From: Rhizaria sp. SCN 62-66
Taxonomy: Eukaryota; Rhizaria, unplaced
NCBI GenBank assembly: GCA_001724265.1
Contig: MEDY01000078.1
Span: 1-64,000, forward strand
Length of the DNA stretch: 64,000 bases
Direction of reading: 5' to 3'
This document shows, piece after piece, positions 24,786 through 37,800 of this stretch. A program made the position numbers and the translations under genes. The notes under the pieces are model-generated. The model ran no database searches. It was not told where the DNA came from and saw only the letters and a list, made by a program, of their open reading frames with translations. How positions within the stretch are numbered: the stretch's first letter is position 1; every line of letters starts with the position of its first letter.

Positions 24786-25517
24786 ATGTCTTCGGCCTCC
24801 GTCAAGCGCAGCAGCCCGATCACGTCGTCGCTGCCGCTGCAGATCTTTCTCTACTACAACGGCTGGATGATCTTCGCCTACGTGTGCTGCACGATCGCCA
24901 CGTTTGTGTGGAAGAGCGAGCGCATGCCCTACCCCGGCTTCCTGCTGGGCTGGGAGTCCGCTGCGTTTGCGCTGCTGGCCCTGATCGACATCTGCCGTGT
25001 TGCGCTTGGGTCAAAGGGCAACAGGACGCGCTCCGTTGGCGCATTGGTACGCCGCTTTGTTGAACACCAACGACACTTGCACGCTTCACTGGGGGAAGAC
25101 TTGCCTTGACTGTTTGTCACCTTGAACACTTGGACTCGCGGCTGCTGGTCACGCCACAACTCACTCGTTGCTCTTGATTTGTCTTGTTTTTGATGTTGTC
25201 CTGTAGATTATGTTTTTGCTTCTCTGCATTCCTGTCATCATGGGCTGCGTGTATTTCATTCGCTGGCAGGTACGTCGCGGCCTAATTTTATCTTTTAACG
25301 TGATCTTGTGAGATACATTCAGCGTAGAAACAACATCGCAATAACATCGCTCATTCCCTTTGTAATGTTGACCTGTGTGTTTTTGTGCAAAATATGTCAT
25401 TATATGCAGACGTACATCGTGCGGCTCGACCTGATCATCTTCAGCGCCGCGATTGGCTTCACCAGCATAGAGTTCCTCTTGGGCATCATCACAGTCATCT
25501 CTTTCGCCACAGCATGA
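24786..25517 (+). CDS. TMEM216: TMEM216-like ciliary transition-zone protein
   Basis: Three exons, 24786-25046, 25207-25269 and 25410-25517; 143 residues, close to the usual family length of about 145. TMEM216, TMEM17, TMEM80 and TMEM138 are four-pass proteins of the ciliary transition zone, part of the MKS module that gates entry of membrane proteins into cilia. Family features seen in order are LPLQIFLYYNGWMIFAY, MPYPGFLLGWESAAF, IDICRVALGSKGNRT, and TYIVRLDLIIFSAAIGFTSI followed by EFLLGIITVISF. The YYNGW, LPYP-like and GSKGN sites match TMEM216 best. Four hydrophobic segments fit the topology. The middle exon is only 63 bases. Introns start GTACGC and GTACGT. TMEM80 or TMEM17 are less likely alternatives. 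The gene implies that the organism builds a cilium. Confidence 0.9.
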
Positions 25518-26476
25518 GAACTTCGGGTACTGTGCGCAGAGATGCGTTGTGCTGCGGTGTGCGGACTCCAAACGGCATGAGTCCGTTTGTCTGGCGAGTT
25601 TGAGTCTGGACGAGTGATAGAGTACCACCTCAGGGCTAACGCGCAGCGCAGTGGTAGGCTTATCATGAACTATAGGAGGGCTGTCGGTGGCCAGGTTCAT
25701 TAAGATGGCCAACGAAAGAGATACGAGACATTGATTTGTGTCAAATACACAGTTGTGCTCACGAGAAACGCGCCCTTTTTTCCGCAACGTGATATCAAGT
25801 TCGACTTGAAAACTCCAGGACAAGCACCTTATGCGCTCGTTTTGTTATAACTCAACGTCTCACGAGATTAAAATAAGCTTGCTTGATTTCACTGCGATAC
25901 ACAAAACACTTTTTTCTTACCCGGGTGATTTCACTAAGTTATGATTGTTGGACGTCTAAACTTCCCAGCCAGCCCGTGCTGGTTCGCAGAAATTTGAAAC
26001 TGGTGGTTGCTCACGGTCAGTGAGGGCCAGCCAACCACAAACAAAAACGAGTGCCTCGTATCAACCTTGCCTTTTTCAAAAAAGGGCCATATAAATCGGT
26101 ACTACTGTGGAAACTGCAGAAGGTGCAACGCTAATGAAAGTGTTGTTAATGTTGTAGTTCTAATCCCATGTCATGTTTCGCTGTTTGTCGTGCATATAGA
26201 AGCTGGAACTGTTTCGCTCTCAAAACTCACCACGAACTCGCTTTTGTGCTTCCCCGATCTTTGCCTGCAGCACCCGCGTCTTCAAGCGAGCTCTCCGTCG
26301 TTTGATTTCCTTTCCCACGCCCTTGTCTCCTACTAGGCGCGTGTCCGGGCTTTCTTTTTCTCCTTTTTGCATCGCGTTTCCTCCCTCCCGAGTCGCGACC
26401 CCCGTTCCCGCCCTCTCTCCACCACACACGCCTTTTCGCGCCTAACCCGCCCGTTACCGACGTGCACGTTTGTCTC
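25518..26476 (+). promoter_or_regulatory. Spacer and promoter of the CCT-domain gene
   Basis: These 959 bases hold the 3' UTR of the TMEM216-like gene and the promoter of the next. A TATAAAT at 26090-26096 lies about 380 bases before the ATG. TTTCTGCGAACC, on the minus strand at 25992-25981, resembles the 13-base element of two other promoters. A C/T-rich leader follows from about 26250. Confidence 0.45.
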
Positions 26477-28189
26477 ATGAGCAATCCCGTGCCTCGCCCC
26501 GCCGCCGCCGCCCCCGGCGCGGCCTCTGCGCTGCCCGCCGCGTCCATCGCCGCTCTTCGTGTGCAGGAGTCTGACCGCCACGCCTCATACTCGGACATCA
26601 CTGGCGCCTTGGCCAACGAGCTCAACTCACCGACTGAGACTTACTACGCCCCGCTCGCGCTCGCGACCACGGCCTCGATGCACGTCAACCCCGGCGCCGT
26701 CGCCAGCGCCGCGGGCGCCCCCGTGCGCGTGGCTGCCGCGCCCTCCGCCGGCTCGGCTGCCGTGACCCCCGCCGCCTCTGCCACCACGCCTGCTCCTGCT
26801 CCCGCCGCTGCCGCTGCTGCCGGCGCCGCACCGCTGCTGGCGCAAACGCAGATGCTGCGCCAGTCCTCCGGCAACGCCAGCTCCAGCACCGCAATCGCCA
26901 CGAACGCGACCGCCAACCAGGGCGTCGGCGCTGGCGCTGGTTCGATCAGCCTGATGCCCCGCATTCCCGCCTCGGCCTCCTCGTCGTCGTCCAGCACGAG
27001 TCTCTCGAAGCGCTCGCTCTCGGGTGCGCCGGGCGCTCTCCCCGGCGTCGCAAGTGGGCTTATTGGCGGCCCCGGCAGCGGCCCCCACAGCAGCAACCCC
27101 GCCGCCGCCGCCGCCGCCGCCGCTGGCGGACTTGCGCTGCCTTCGCCGATCCCCATGTCCAACGCCATCGCGAGGGCCCCCGCGGCCGTGATGGGCAGCG
27201 CCGGCGCCGCCGCCCCTGCGGCCGCGGGCGCGGCTCTGTTTGCGCACGGCATGTCGCGCACTTCGTCCAACACCACAAACAACAACAACGCCGCCGCTAC
27301 CGCCGGCGGCGCTCTTCCAGGCGTCGGCGTCAGCGGCGGTGTGTCGGCCGGCGTCGGCGCGACCCCGGCCGGCAGCGTCACCGCGTCGCTGGGCGCTGCG
27401 CGGCCGTCGTCGTCGCCCAACAGCAGCGCTCAGTCGCTGAGCAGCGCACAGTCGCTCGGCACCGCGCCGGCGCTGGGCAGCGTCCAGTCCATGGGCGGAC
27501 CCGGCCCCCAGTCGCTGGGCGGGGCGCTGTTGCCCAACAGCCTCTCGTCGACGTTCTCCAGCAACCTGCAAGCCTTCACTGGCGGCCTCCACAACGCCAG
27601 CGCCGCCGCCAACGCCGCCAACGCCGGCCTCATCGGGAGCATCACCGGCATCGGCTCGGGTCATGCAAGCTCCAACAGTAGCATGTCGGCGGCGGACGGC
27701 GGGCTGGCCTCTCCCGCTGCCAGCCTCGCGATCCCCGGGCTGCAGGCCATGAGCACTGCCATCACGACGCAGGGCGGCATCGTCTCGCGCATCTCCGACG
27801 CCGCCGCCGCCGCGGTCAAGACCGCCGTGGGCACGCAAGCCGGTTCCGCCGCGCGCTCGGCGCTGGCGTCGCCTCCGGGCGGCTACTCGGCTCTGCGCGC
27901 CCCTGGCGCCGCCAACGGATACGGCACTCAGCAGCAGCAGCAGCAGCAGCAGCAAGCTCAGCAGCAGCAGCAGCAGGGCCAGCTGGCTGCGCCTTACGCC
28001 GCGGGTTCCCGCCGCCCGACCGCCGCCCTCGCCGCGGGCGCGGGCAGCGTCGGCAGCGCGGGCAGCTTGCACCAGCAGCAGCAGCAGCTGCAGCAGACGC
28101 GCAAGACGGCCGCCTACGCTGCCGCCGCCGCCAACTCGGCCGCCGGCGCCGCGGCATCCTCGCCCGCTGCGGTGGGCTCGGCCATTGCG

Positions 28190-28220
<31 letters not shown>

Positions 28221-30202
28221 CTGGTGGCAACGCCGGCCCTGGCCGCCGCAACAGCCGCGTCTCGGCCGCCCAACAGCAGCAACAGCAGCGGCAGCAGCAG
28301 CTGCTGGTGGACGCTAGCGGCTCGCGCGGCCGCAGTGGCGCTACCAGCGGCAGCGGCAGCGGCGGCAGCGGCGCCGCGACTGGCCACGGCCACGGGCACG
28401 GGAGCAAGGGCATGCTGTACAGCGACATCAACAGCGACGTGTCGCAGAACGCGCGCCGCGCGCTCGTGCACAGCATGCAGAGCGCGCGCGTCATGGCGCT
28501 CGACGCCGCTGCGGATCCCAGTGCGGCGGCGGTGCTGGCTGCAACGACTGCTGCGTCCAGCTCGGCTGCGGCCGCAGCGACCGCCGCTGCTGCCGCCGCC
28601 GCCAACGGCCGCAAGCGCCGCGCCGGTGCCGTCACTGCCGCGGGCGGCGCTGGCAGCACGGCGGCGGGCCGCAAGCGCGCGCGCAACGCCGACGGCAGCA
28701 GCAGCGGCAGTGGCAGCGGCGCCGGAAACAACGCGGACGAGGACGACGACGACAACGACGACGACGACGACGACGGCGCCGGTGAGGGCGACTTGCACAG
28801 CGAAGTGATCCGGCTGCCCGCGAAGCCCTACGACGCCGTGTCGCGGCTCGCGCGGCTGCAGCGGTGGCTCGAGAAGCGTGCGCGCATTCTCCACGCGACA
28901 GAGCGCCGCGTCATCTACCAGTGCCGCAAGGAGTTCGCAGACGAGCGGCCCCGCATTGGCGGCCGCTTCATCAGGAAGGTACGGACATGACACGGCATGA
29001 CACTGAAACAAAACAAAAACCGATTAAATAGTTTAAACAACCTTGAAGCGTTGGAATATTTCAATTTCTATCTCTCACAATTCGTCACTTTGATTCCCTG
29101 TTGTGCTCCTCCTCCCCCTTTGCAGACCGACGAGCAGAAGCGCGAGGCCGAGGCGGCCAAGGCGGCTGAGAAACAGCGCAAGAAGCTCGAGAAGGAGGCC
29201 GAGAAGCAGAACAAGAAGCTGGCCAAGGGCGGCGCCAAGGGCCGCAACGGGCGCGCCATCGTCAACGCCGCCGCGGCTGCCAACGCCGCGGTCGCCAATG
29301 CCGCGCTCGCAGTCGCCGCGCGCTCTGCCGCCGCCGCCAACGCCGCCACCCATCCCAGCGGCGCTGGCGGCCGCGGCTACGGCGTTGGCAACAGTAGCTC
29401 GCTTTCAGCTCTGTCGCTGCCTCAGCAGGTTAACAACAGCGGCAGCGCCGCTGCCGGCGGAATGCCCGCCCCCGGCGCTGCCGGCCGCGGCGGCCGCGGT
29501 GGCAGCTCCGCCGCGCTCGTTGCCGCCGCCGCCGCTGCTGCCGCCGCCGGTGCAGACTCTGGCGCGCTGGCCCAGGCCCAGGACGCCGCCGCCACCGCCG
29601 CGCCGATGCTGGGCGCGGTGCTCGCTCCGCCGGTGCCCGGCCGCCGGCCCAGCGCGGCGCGCCACCAGATGCAGCAGCAGATGCTGCTCAACAGCGGCGC
29701 CGCTGCGACCGCGGGCGGCATTCTCCCCGGCCCTGGCAGCGCCAGCGGCATGCCGCCGCCCCAGCAGCGCATCGCGGCCGCGGTCACCGGCGGCCGCGGC
29801 GGCGGCGCAGTGATGCCCCCGCCCTCCGTGCCCGCCCCCGCTGCGCCGGCGCCGGCACCGCTGCCGGCGCTGACCGCGCGCGCGGCGACTCGCCAGTCGT
29901 CCCGCCACGCCGCCCCCGCCGCCGGCCACCACGACTGGGCCGCCCCGGCGTCTGACTCGGCCGCTGCGGCCGGGCTGGGCGGCCTCGGCGGCCTGGGTCT
30001 GTCAACCTCTGCGGGCGCAGGCGGCCGCGGCGGCAGGCTCGTCCCGGGCGCGCTCGCGTCGCCCAGCGCCAGCGACAACGGCGGGCTCATGTTGAGCACC
30101 GGCATGGGCATCGGCGCTGGCGTTGGGGACGGCGGCGTTGGCGTGGGTGCGCTGGCGCCCGGCGTGCTGGGCACCACGCGCTCGGGCCGCAAGATGCGGT
30201 GA
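26477..30202 (+). CDS. CCT-domain protein, Ala/Gln/Ser-rich
   Basis: Two exons, 26477-28978 and 29126-30202, phase 0; 1192 residues. The start is the ATG of MSNPVPRP; the frame upstream opens only to a GTG. About 750 residues of Ala/Ser/Gly low complexity with Gln runs (near 27930-27975 and 28071-28090) and an Asp run (near 28740-28775) lead to a CCT-type motif at residues 785-834: LARLQRWLEKRARILH, then RRVIYQCRKEFADERPRIGG and RFIRK. The closing R-P-R-I-x-G-R-F-x-K is the hallmark of the CONSTANS/TOC1 CCT domain, which carries a nuclear signal and contacts NF-Y-type partners or DNA. The intron sits exactly at the domain's end. A Lys/Glu helix (KAAEKQRKKLEKEAEKQNKK) and a second Ala/Gly region follow. 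A role in transcription is inferred from the family; targets are unknown. Confidence 0.8.
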
Positions 30203-31865
30203 GTGTACGCGGTGAATACCGGACAAGTAGACCTCAGATCGGGCAAATATATTATCACGGATCTCGTCTATAATAAGAACCGGTTAACGTAAGTCTATCA
30301 CAAGGCACCAGTTTGTAACGGTGAGCAGAAACGTCAGCATGTTCAAAGTCCACGATATTTGTGTTGTTGCTTTACCACCACAAGTAATTTTCGTAATAGC
30401 TTTGATGTTATAGTTTTTATGTTATTAGTTTTGATGTTTAAATTGTTGGCCTTGTGGTTTGTAATGACTTGATGGACCCCTTGGTTGATATTCGCGAGCA
30501 GCAGAGACAACATGCAGTCGCCTCGTCATGTGGCCTCTCAGCTCGTTATGTTTGTTTTGTTTTGATTTGGTTTGATGGTGTAGTATTGATGGTGCTGTGT
30601 TTTGCCCAGAATCAAGGCCTTCTAAGGAGAAGGACCTGTGTGTGCTAAGTTCAAACGATAATAACAAAAAACAGTTTCCTTTGAAAGAAAACAATTTTAA
30701 GATAATCAGAATACAAAAATAATGAGAATACAAAAAGAATTCCAAGCGAGATTATATTGCAAACAGAAATCACTCCTTCAATAATTTGCCAGATTTGGAG
30801 ATCGGGTTCTGACGTTCGCTGATACTATTATGTAATACTACTTGTACGTCATGGTCGTTGTCATCGATAGTGTATCATGCAGCGCTACTCGTAAGCGAGA
30901 CAGGGGATATTGGTTCTGACCCAGCCGTACTGGGAAAAGGTGTTGAACCGCGTAACGTGTTCATGGCAGCCTTCTTTGCTGCGGGCGGTAAAAACATACA
31001 GTGTGCAGTACTTACTAGTAAACTTAACGTAACATGGCGTCCAACGATGTGATGATGCTTCTCACAAGCTAGTGGTATCCATTGTGGGCGACATCATAAA
31101 AGAATGAAAGCCGTTAAATCATCATGTTACGTATATGTTGCGTGCACCTCACTCGTAATGTCAAGATACGTAATACGAGTATTTAGGTGCACCTTTCTTA
31201 AGTTGCTGCGACACGTGTTTCATGAAGGGCTACGCTAGAAAACGTTTGGTAACCGAAAAGGAAGATTTTCCGCGCGTAAGGAAGACTAATCATATGTATT
31301 GTTGTTGTTGGGAGTGAGTAATGATCACTCATAAACTAATGAACTGAGCGAAACAATATGACGAAGTGCTAAGTAACGCTTGATCGCTCGGTGGTAAAAG
31401 GTGAAAGTAGATAACATGTTGAAAAGTAAACAACGAGAGGACGCAATACACACATACTAGTGTGGTAACTGTACATGCAAGCACATATATAGGTTGTTGC
31501 CAAGAGTGCGGCAATTGTCTGGTGCAACAAACAACGGCTGTGCAACTAAGCAATTAGTATTTAGCAGGAGCGTCTCAACCGAGACACACGGATTAAACAG
31601 TGTGAAAGTCTGCTGATGTTTAAACAGAAGAAATAACAAACGAAATACAAAAAGACGCGATAAATGTAAATGAATCAAACGATACTCAGAATTCGATGTC
31701 GCAGTTGCTAAAGAACAGCCAGACACATTATCTCGAACTGAGTCAAGTGTAAATGTGTCGGAAATGAAGATATCACCGCAGAAATAAAAGAAAACACAAT
31801 AACTAACAGGTCACTAATGTGCAAGTAACCCGTGAAACCGTTGAGATACTTGGATGTCGGTGGGC
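30203..31865. other. Long convergent intergenic region
   Basis: These 1663 AT-rich bases lie between the 3' ends of the CCT and polycystin-like genes. I see no open frame with protein-like composition, no tRNA and no mobile element. Confidence 0.5.
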
Positions 31866-34800
31866 TTAGTCCCGCAGCGCCCCGCACTTACGGAGCGCGT
31901 CGACGAGCTCAGTGGGTGGCTGCGCATCCGGCGCCTGCTCCAGCACAGCGGCCGCGAGTTCCATCTGTAGACGCAGCTGCTGCAGCAGGCGGGCCTCGAC
32001 TTGGGCGCGTGCGGCGGCGATGTCGTCACTGCAGTCCAACACAACACCATCATCAGGGTCATCAGAGTTTGCTGCATCCGTGTGCTGCTCCTGGTCTTGC
32101 TGCTGTTGCGTGAGCACAGAACCAACAGTGGTGGCAGTCGCGGCGGTGGCCTGCGTGTGTGCCGCAAGCAGGTGCGCGCGCAATGCTGCCAACTGCGCAA
32201 CAGCAACCGCAGACTCATCCCCGCCGCACACTACGTTCCCATGAGCGCGGCTATTGTGAGGATCAACAAAGCGAATGCCGGAGCCAGCACAAAGCAACGC
32301 GCTGTTGTCGTCGACAGGAGACTGTGCCAGTGACTGCGTGCGCGGGCCGTCATCAGTCTCGTCCCAGACAGCCGGCGCCAAGAAGTCAGGTCGCGTCTCA
32401 TGCAACAGGCTGTTCGTGGCAAAGCTGTTGTCGCGGGGCATAGTCGCGCCCTTGCGTTGAGCGCCCTCGTGGCGCACGAGACTCGACGACTGAGCCAGGA
32501 GAGCTGTCAACGCCGCGACTGCGCCGGCCTCTGTTCTAACAGCCCCGGTCGACACAGCGCTACCAACGTCATCGTCATCAGCGTTGTTCGCAGTCTGATA
32601 GCTGGGGACATCGCTGGTCTTGCTCTGTGCAGTGATACCGAGCACGCGGGGGCCGAGCTTGCCCTTGTTCCGGCCGTGAACAGGTGCGGACTTGAGCGCC
32701 GCCACCGCCGCAGCCGCCAGCGCGTCGTCGACGTGGACATGGGCGGCGAAGCCACCGGCAACAGTCGCGGACACAGCGTGTGCGTGGACAGCTGCAGCAG
32801 CGGCGGCGGCGTCGGCGGCGGCAGACTTGTGCTTGGCGTCGAGCGGGGTCAGCACGAAAGACTGCAGCGCGCTAGTAGCCGCTGCACACTCAGCAGCCGT
32901 CGCTTCAGGCCTCTTGGCGGTGGCGACGGCGCTGCCTGTCGTGGCTGCGGAGGCGGCTGAGTCAGCAATGGTCGACGCAACTCGGCTGTGCTCGGCCTCG
33001 CTAGACGCCTCACTCTGTTTGTCCGCGTCGGCGTCAGCGTCGCTGGTGCTGCCGTCGTCGCTGCGGCTGTCGCTGTCGGTGCGCGCGCGCGAGTGGCTGC
33101 GGCTGTCGGTGGTGTCGGCCTGGTCGTGGCCGGTGACACCGTGGCGCAACAGCACGGCGGCAAGCTCGTCGTCGTAGCCAGTGTCGACACTGTCACCGAC
33201 GGTGACGCCAGGGCTAGCACCCATGTCCTCGCCGTAGTCGACGCCGTCGCCGATGGCACCGCCACCGTCAGCATTGTCCTCAGGGACGGCAATGTCCCTG
33301 TTCTGGGTGCTGATGGGGTTGTTACCGGCGCCGCGCATGACAACGGGAACGCCTTCGGGGGGACTGTTGCTCGCCTCCAGAGCAGCGACAAGCGCCTCGA
33401 GCAAGAGGCCCTCAGTCTCCGCACTGCTACCGAGAGGCGCAGAGCCATCATCCGCGGCAGCAGCAGCGGAGGCCGCAGCAGCAGCGGCGATGACTGCAGC
33501 CGTAGCAGAGTCTCTCGTGCGGGAGCCGGCGAAAAAGTGGGCCGACCGCACGAGCGTCGCCAGCAAGCTTGGAGCCGCGGACTGCTCGTTGACCTTGTTC
33601 GTCAGCAGCGACAGAGCGCCGGACTCCTCCTCTTCCTCGTCCTCGTTGTCGCTGTCGCTGTGAGCCTTCTTATCGCCGGGATGCACGACCACAGCGTTCG
33701 CGCTGACAGCAGCCGCGGCCGCGGCGGTCGCGGCGGCAGCAGCAGCAGCAGCAGCACTCGTGGCGTTACGACTGGTGATCGCAACGGGCTGCGGCACCGG
33801 AGGTGCTTGCGCGGCAAAGAAGGCGCGCAGATATGCCGAGTACGCGTCCTTGGCCCTCTCCGTAGCCGCGTCCGCCTTGGCGTAAAGCGCGGCCGCGCGC
33901 GCCGTGGCCGCCGTCAACGCCGCCGTGGCGGTGGCAAGGCGGCGCTGGTGCAGCGCCCGCGCCGCGGGGGCCGCGAGCGCAAAGCGGAGGTAGAGCGGGG
34001 CGACGACGGCGTTAGTGAGCAGGATGACGATGACGGAGCCGACGAGCCACTGGGGCATCGCGAGGGGCAGCCAGCTGGACAGGTTCACCGCGAATGTGAC
34101 GATGATGAGCGCGACCGCAATGCCCCACAGCAGCAGCAGAGCAACTGCGACGGGGAAACCACTGGTGGAGGCAGCGTTGTTATTGCGCATCCGCGGATTC
34201 GGGATGATTGCGAGGCCGCCGGCGCGAGGACGGAGGGCAGCGTCCAAGTCAACGTCGGCGGGAGCGACGACGGCGGGACCGTAGAACTCTGCCTGCTCGC
34301 TGCTGTTCGCCCTCGCGTTACGCTCGGTCTGGGCATTGGCAACGGCGCTGCTCACGCCCGCGTTGTGGATGGTGACAATCGTAGTGACTCCAGCGGGATC
34401 AACCTCCGCATCGTCCGTCGCAGACTTCTTCTTGGCGCTCCTGATGTCACGCTCGCGCTCGCGGTCGCAGGCGCGGCGGTGGCGGCGGGCGGCGCGCGCG
34501 CGGCGCACTGTGGCGGCGACAAGGGCGGCGTCGTCGAGCTCGTATCCAGTCGGGATGGTCACCTCTGCGTCAGCACGGGCGGTGTGCGCGTGCGAGTGGA
34601 CGACAGCGTAGTTATTGCTGCTGTTGACATCAACGGAGTTGGAGTGCGAGATCGAGTCACGCTGCGAATGCGACGATGGGACCTCGGACCGCAACGGCTG
34701 GGAGCCGGACGTTGAGCGCGAGTGCGAGTACGAGTGTGAGTGCATGTGGCTACTGTCCGCTCCTGTGGGGGGCGGCTTGGCGGTGTCTTTGTCCGCGCTG

Positions 34801-37800
34801 CTGCGACGACGGCTGTGGCGGCCATTGCCGCGGCGGCTGCTGCTTCGCTGACTGTGAACACGAGGCGGGCTGCTCGCATCCACGAGAGCGCGACTCAAGC
34901 TAATGTTGGCCTGCGCGTTGTTGCCGTTGAAGGAGTTACGAGCGCCAAGCATCACCATATCATCATCATCATCGTCGTCAATAAAGTTGTTGTTCCTCTT
35001 GCCACGGCGCTCAACATCGGTCTCAGACTCCGATTCAGACCCAGAGTCCGAGTTCGACTCGGAACCAGAGCCAGAGTCTGACTTGGTGTCGGACTCAGGC
35101 TCAGAGCTTGAGCTGTGGTCCTGAGGCTTCTTCGCGTCGTCATCGTCGCTGCCGCTGCTGCTGCTGTCGCTGCTGCTGCTGTCGTGGTCAGAAGGCCAAC
35201 TGACACCGGCCCACGCAGTCGCGTTGCGGGGGACGGCACGGGCGGCGTGCAGGCGGAGGCGGAGGCTACTGCGACTATGACTGACACTTTGACTCTGTGT
35301 GCTGGCAACAACAAGAGCGCCAGCGTCTACGTGCCGATCGTCACCCTGGCTGTTATAGCTAACATCGCTAACGTCGTTGCCGATGGTGTTAGCGGGGTCA
35401 ATGACAGTGTTGCAGTCGTCGTCGACATAGTCGCTGATGTCAATCGGCGCACGCCAGGGCATCCCGCCGCCGCCAACGCCGGCACAGTGGCCGTAGCCGC
35501 TGCCAAAGCGGCCGTGGGCAGTCGCACTGTGCGCGGCGTCCGCGGCGTCGCCGAAGTGGCCGTGCGCGGCCGTGCCGGGGCTGCGCGCGTCGACGCAGCC
35601 CCAGGCGCGCCACAGGCCGGAGCGCCGCAGCGCCAGCATGGGCACCGCCGCGGCGACGGAGTCGACGTCGGTCGAGTCGGGCTCCGTGTCGGCGGCGGAA
35701 GCCGACTTGGTGGTGCCGCCCGCCTTGGGCTTCGCGCTCTTGGACTTGCCCGCCGCGCCGCCGCGAGGGCTGTTGTCGCCGACGTACGGCAGCGTGAGCG
35801 TGAGAGAGCGTTCGAACCGTGAGTCGGCCTCGGGATCGAGATCGAATTGACCGTCGCCGTTGGCGTTCTCTGCTTCCACTTCCTCCTCCTCCTCTTCGTT
35901 ATTCGCGCCGTTGGCACTAATAGCCGAACGAACGTTTGCGGCCGCGTTCGCGTGAATGTCAGCATTATTCTGAGGGACGAAGGGACTATTCGAGTACGGC
36001 GCGGGTAACAACGATAGCAGCGAGACATCACTCAGGCCGAACCCCATCGCGGCACGCCGCAAAAGCGCGGACGTGTCGTTCAGGTCAACGCGGCGACTGT
36101 TGGCAGCGGCCGCCTTGCTCTTCTTCGAGTTGCTTCGCTTAGCGGTCGCCTTACCGGCGCTTTTGCTCTGCAGCCTTGCCTCGGTCGCAGCGGCGGCGCG
36201 CAGGCGGGCCCAGAGCCCGCCCGCGGTGGCCTCATACTGCTCCTGCGCGGCGGCGGCCGCCGCGGCGGCCTCGGCCTCGGCGTCGCTGTCGTACGACGAG
36301 TACGAGTCCGCTAAGTGGCCTTCCTCGCCCAGATCGCTCTTGTAGTCAAAGTACGGGTCGTCCTCGTCCTCCTCGTCCTCGTCCGGCTGCTCGGGATCGT
36401 TGCCGCCGTCGCCGCCGTCATCAGGGTCAGGGTCGCCGCCCGGGGCGTTGCCTGCAGCAGCGGCAGCAGCGGCAGCGGCAGAAGCAGCAGCGGCAGAAGC
36501 AGCAGCGGCAGTGGCAGCGGCGGCGGCGCGGGCGGAAGCGCGTGCGGCGGCGGCGGTGCGCTCAGCGACGCTCAGTTCACGCGCGGCTATGGCGGCGGCA
36601 GAGACAAGCTCGGGCGTCGCAACGAGACTGAGGCGCGGGGGCGTAACGGCGCGCACTGTGACACTATCATCCTGCAAAGCGGCGTGGACCTGAGTACTCG
36701 GGCTGGTCGCCGTGGGCGTAGAGTTGTTAGGCTTCTTGTTATCACTCTTGCCCAGAGTCTGCTTCTGCTTCTTCTGCTTTTGCGTGCCTTGCTTCTGTGG
36801 AGGCAGAGAGAGATTATCAAAGCCAGCGCCAGCGCCAGAGCAGCGTCGCAGCGCGAGCGCGAGCGCTGGGGCAGGGATGGGCACGTGTAGGCGCAGCAAC
36901 ACGCGCAGGAGCACTTCGTCGCGGCCGGTGTTCTCGCCGCGAGAGCCGTAGCTGTCGCTGGAGCCCTCGGCACCGGTGTCAGTGCCGCTCACCACGCTCC
37001 TGCCAGCGGCCGTGCTGCTGCGTAGAGGCGCCCGGGCACCGCGACGACTCTGGTCACGCTTGCTCTTGCTGCTCACAGCGTGCACGCTGGTCGTGTTGCT
37101 GTAGTAGTTGGTGTCGTTGTTGCTGTGTGTTGGATCGTAGCCGTAGTAGTAGTCGACGCCGTACGTCAGCTTGGACAGGTCGAACTGGCTGGCAGTGACG
37201 ATAGACCAATCCCACCCTGACTCAAAGTCACCTTCGCCCTCGCCATCGTTCTGTTCAGCGTCGATGTCCGTCGCACCCACAGCGTCAGCCGCGGGAGACG
37301 TGTTGTTCGTGTTCACCTGAGCGTTATTAGTATTGGTGTTGTTGTTGTTGCTACGGAGACCAGTCTCTTCGTCGTGCATTGGCACAGTGAAGGGCAACGG
37401 CGCGGACATCGGCACCGGCACGGCCACAGGGGCGTACCGCTTGTTGTCGCCGCGGCCACCCGACAACACCGCCAGCTCGACGACCCCAGCAGTGGCAGCG
37501 GCACCGGCCCTGTGAGCACTCGCGCTTGCGCTCGCATCGACGCTATTGCCGCCGCGGCCGGTTCGCTCCTGCCGTTGCCGCAGCTGCTCCGCCCGCAGCG
37601 CCAGCGCCAGCGCCCGCATCCGGCTCTCGTCGGCGCGCCGCCTGCGGCTGGCCTCGGCCGCCTGCAGCCGCACCGCGGCGCGGCGCGCGCGCTCGGCGGC
37701 GATGAAGCGGGGCGCCAGATGCACGCGCCAGCCCGCCGCGGCGGCGACGCGCGCGGCGAGCACCTTGTCGGTGCACAGGCGCGGGAGCGTCGCAGCGGCG

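Noticed and set aside
25161-25823. A 220-codon minus-strand frame over the TMEM216 exons
   Set aside because: It is antisense to well-supported TMEM216 exons and introns, and its composition is not protein-like.
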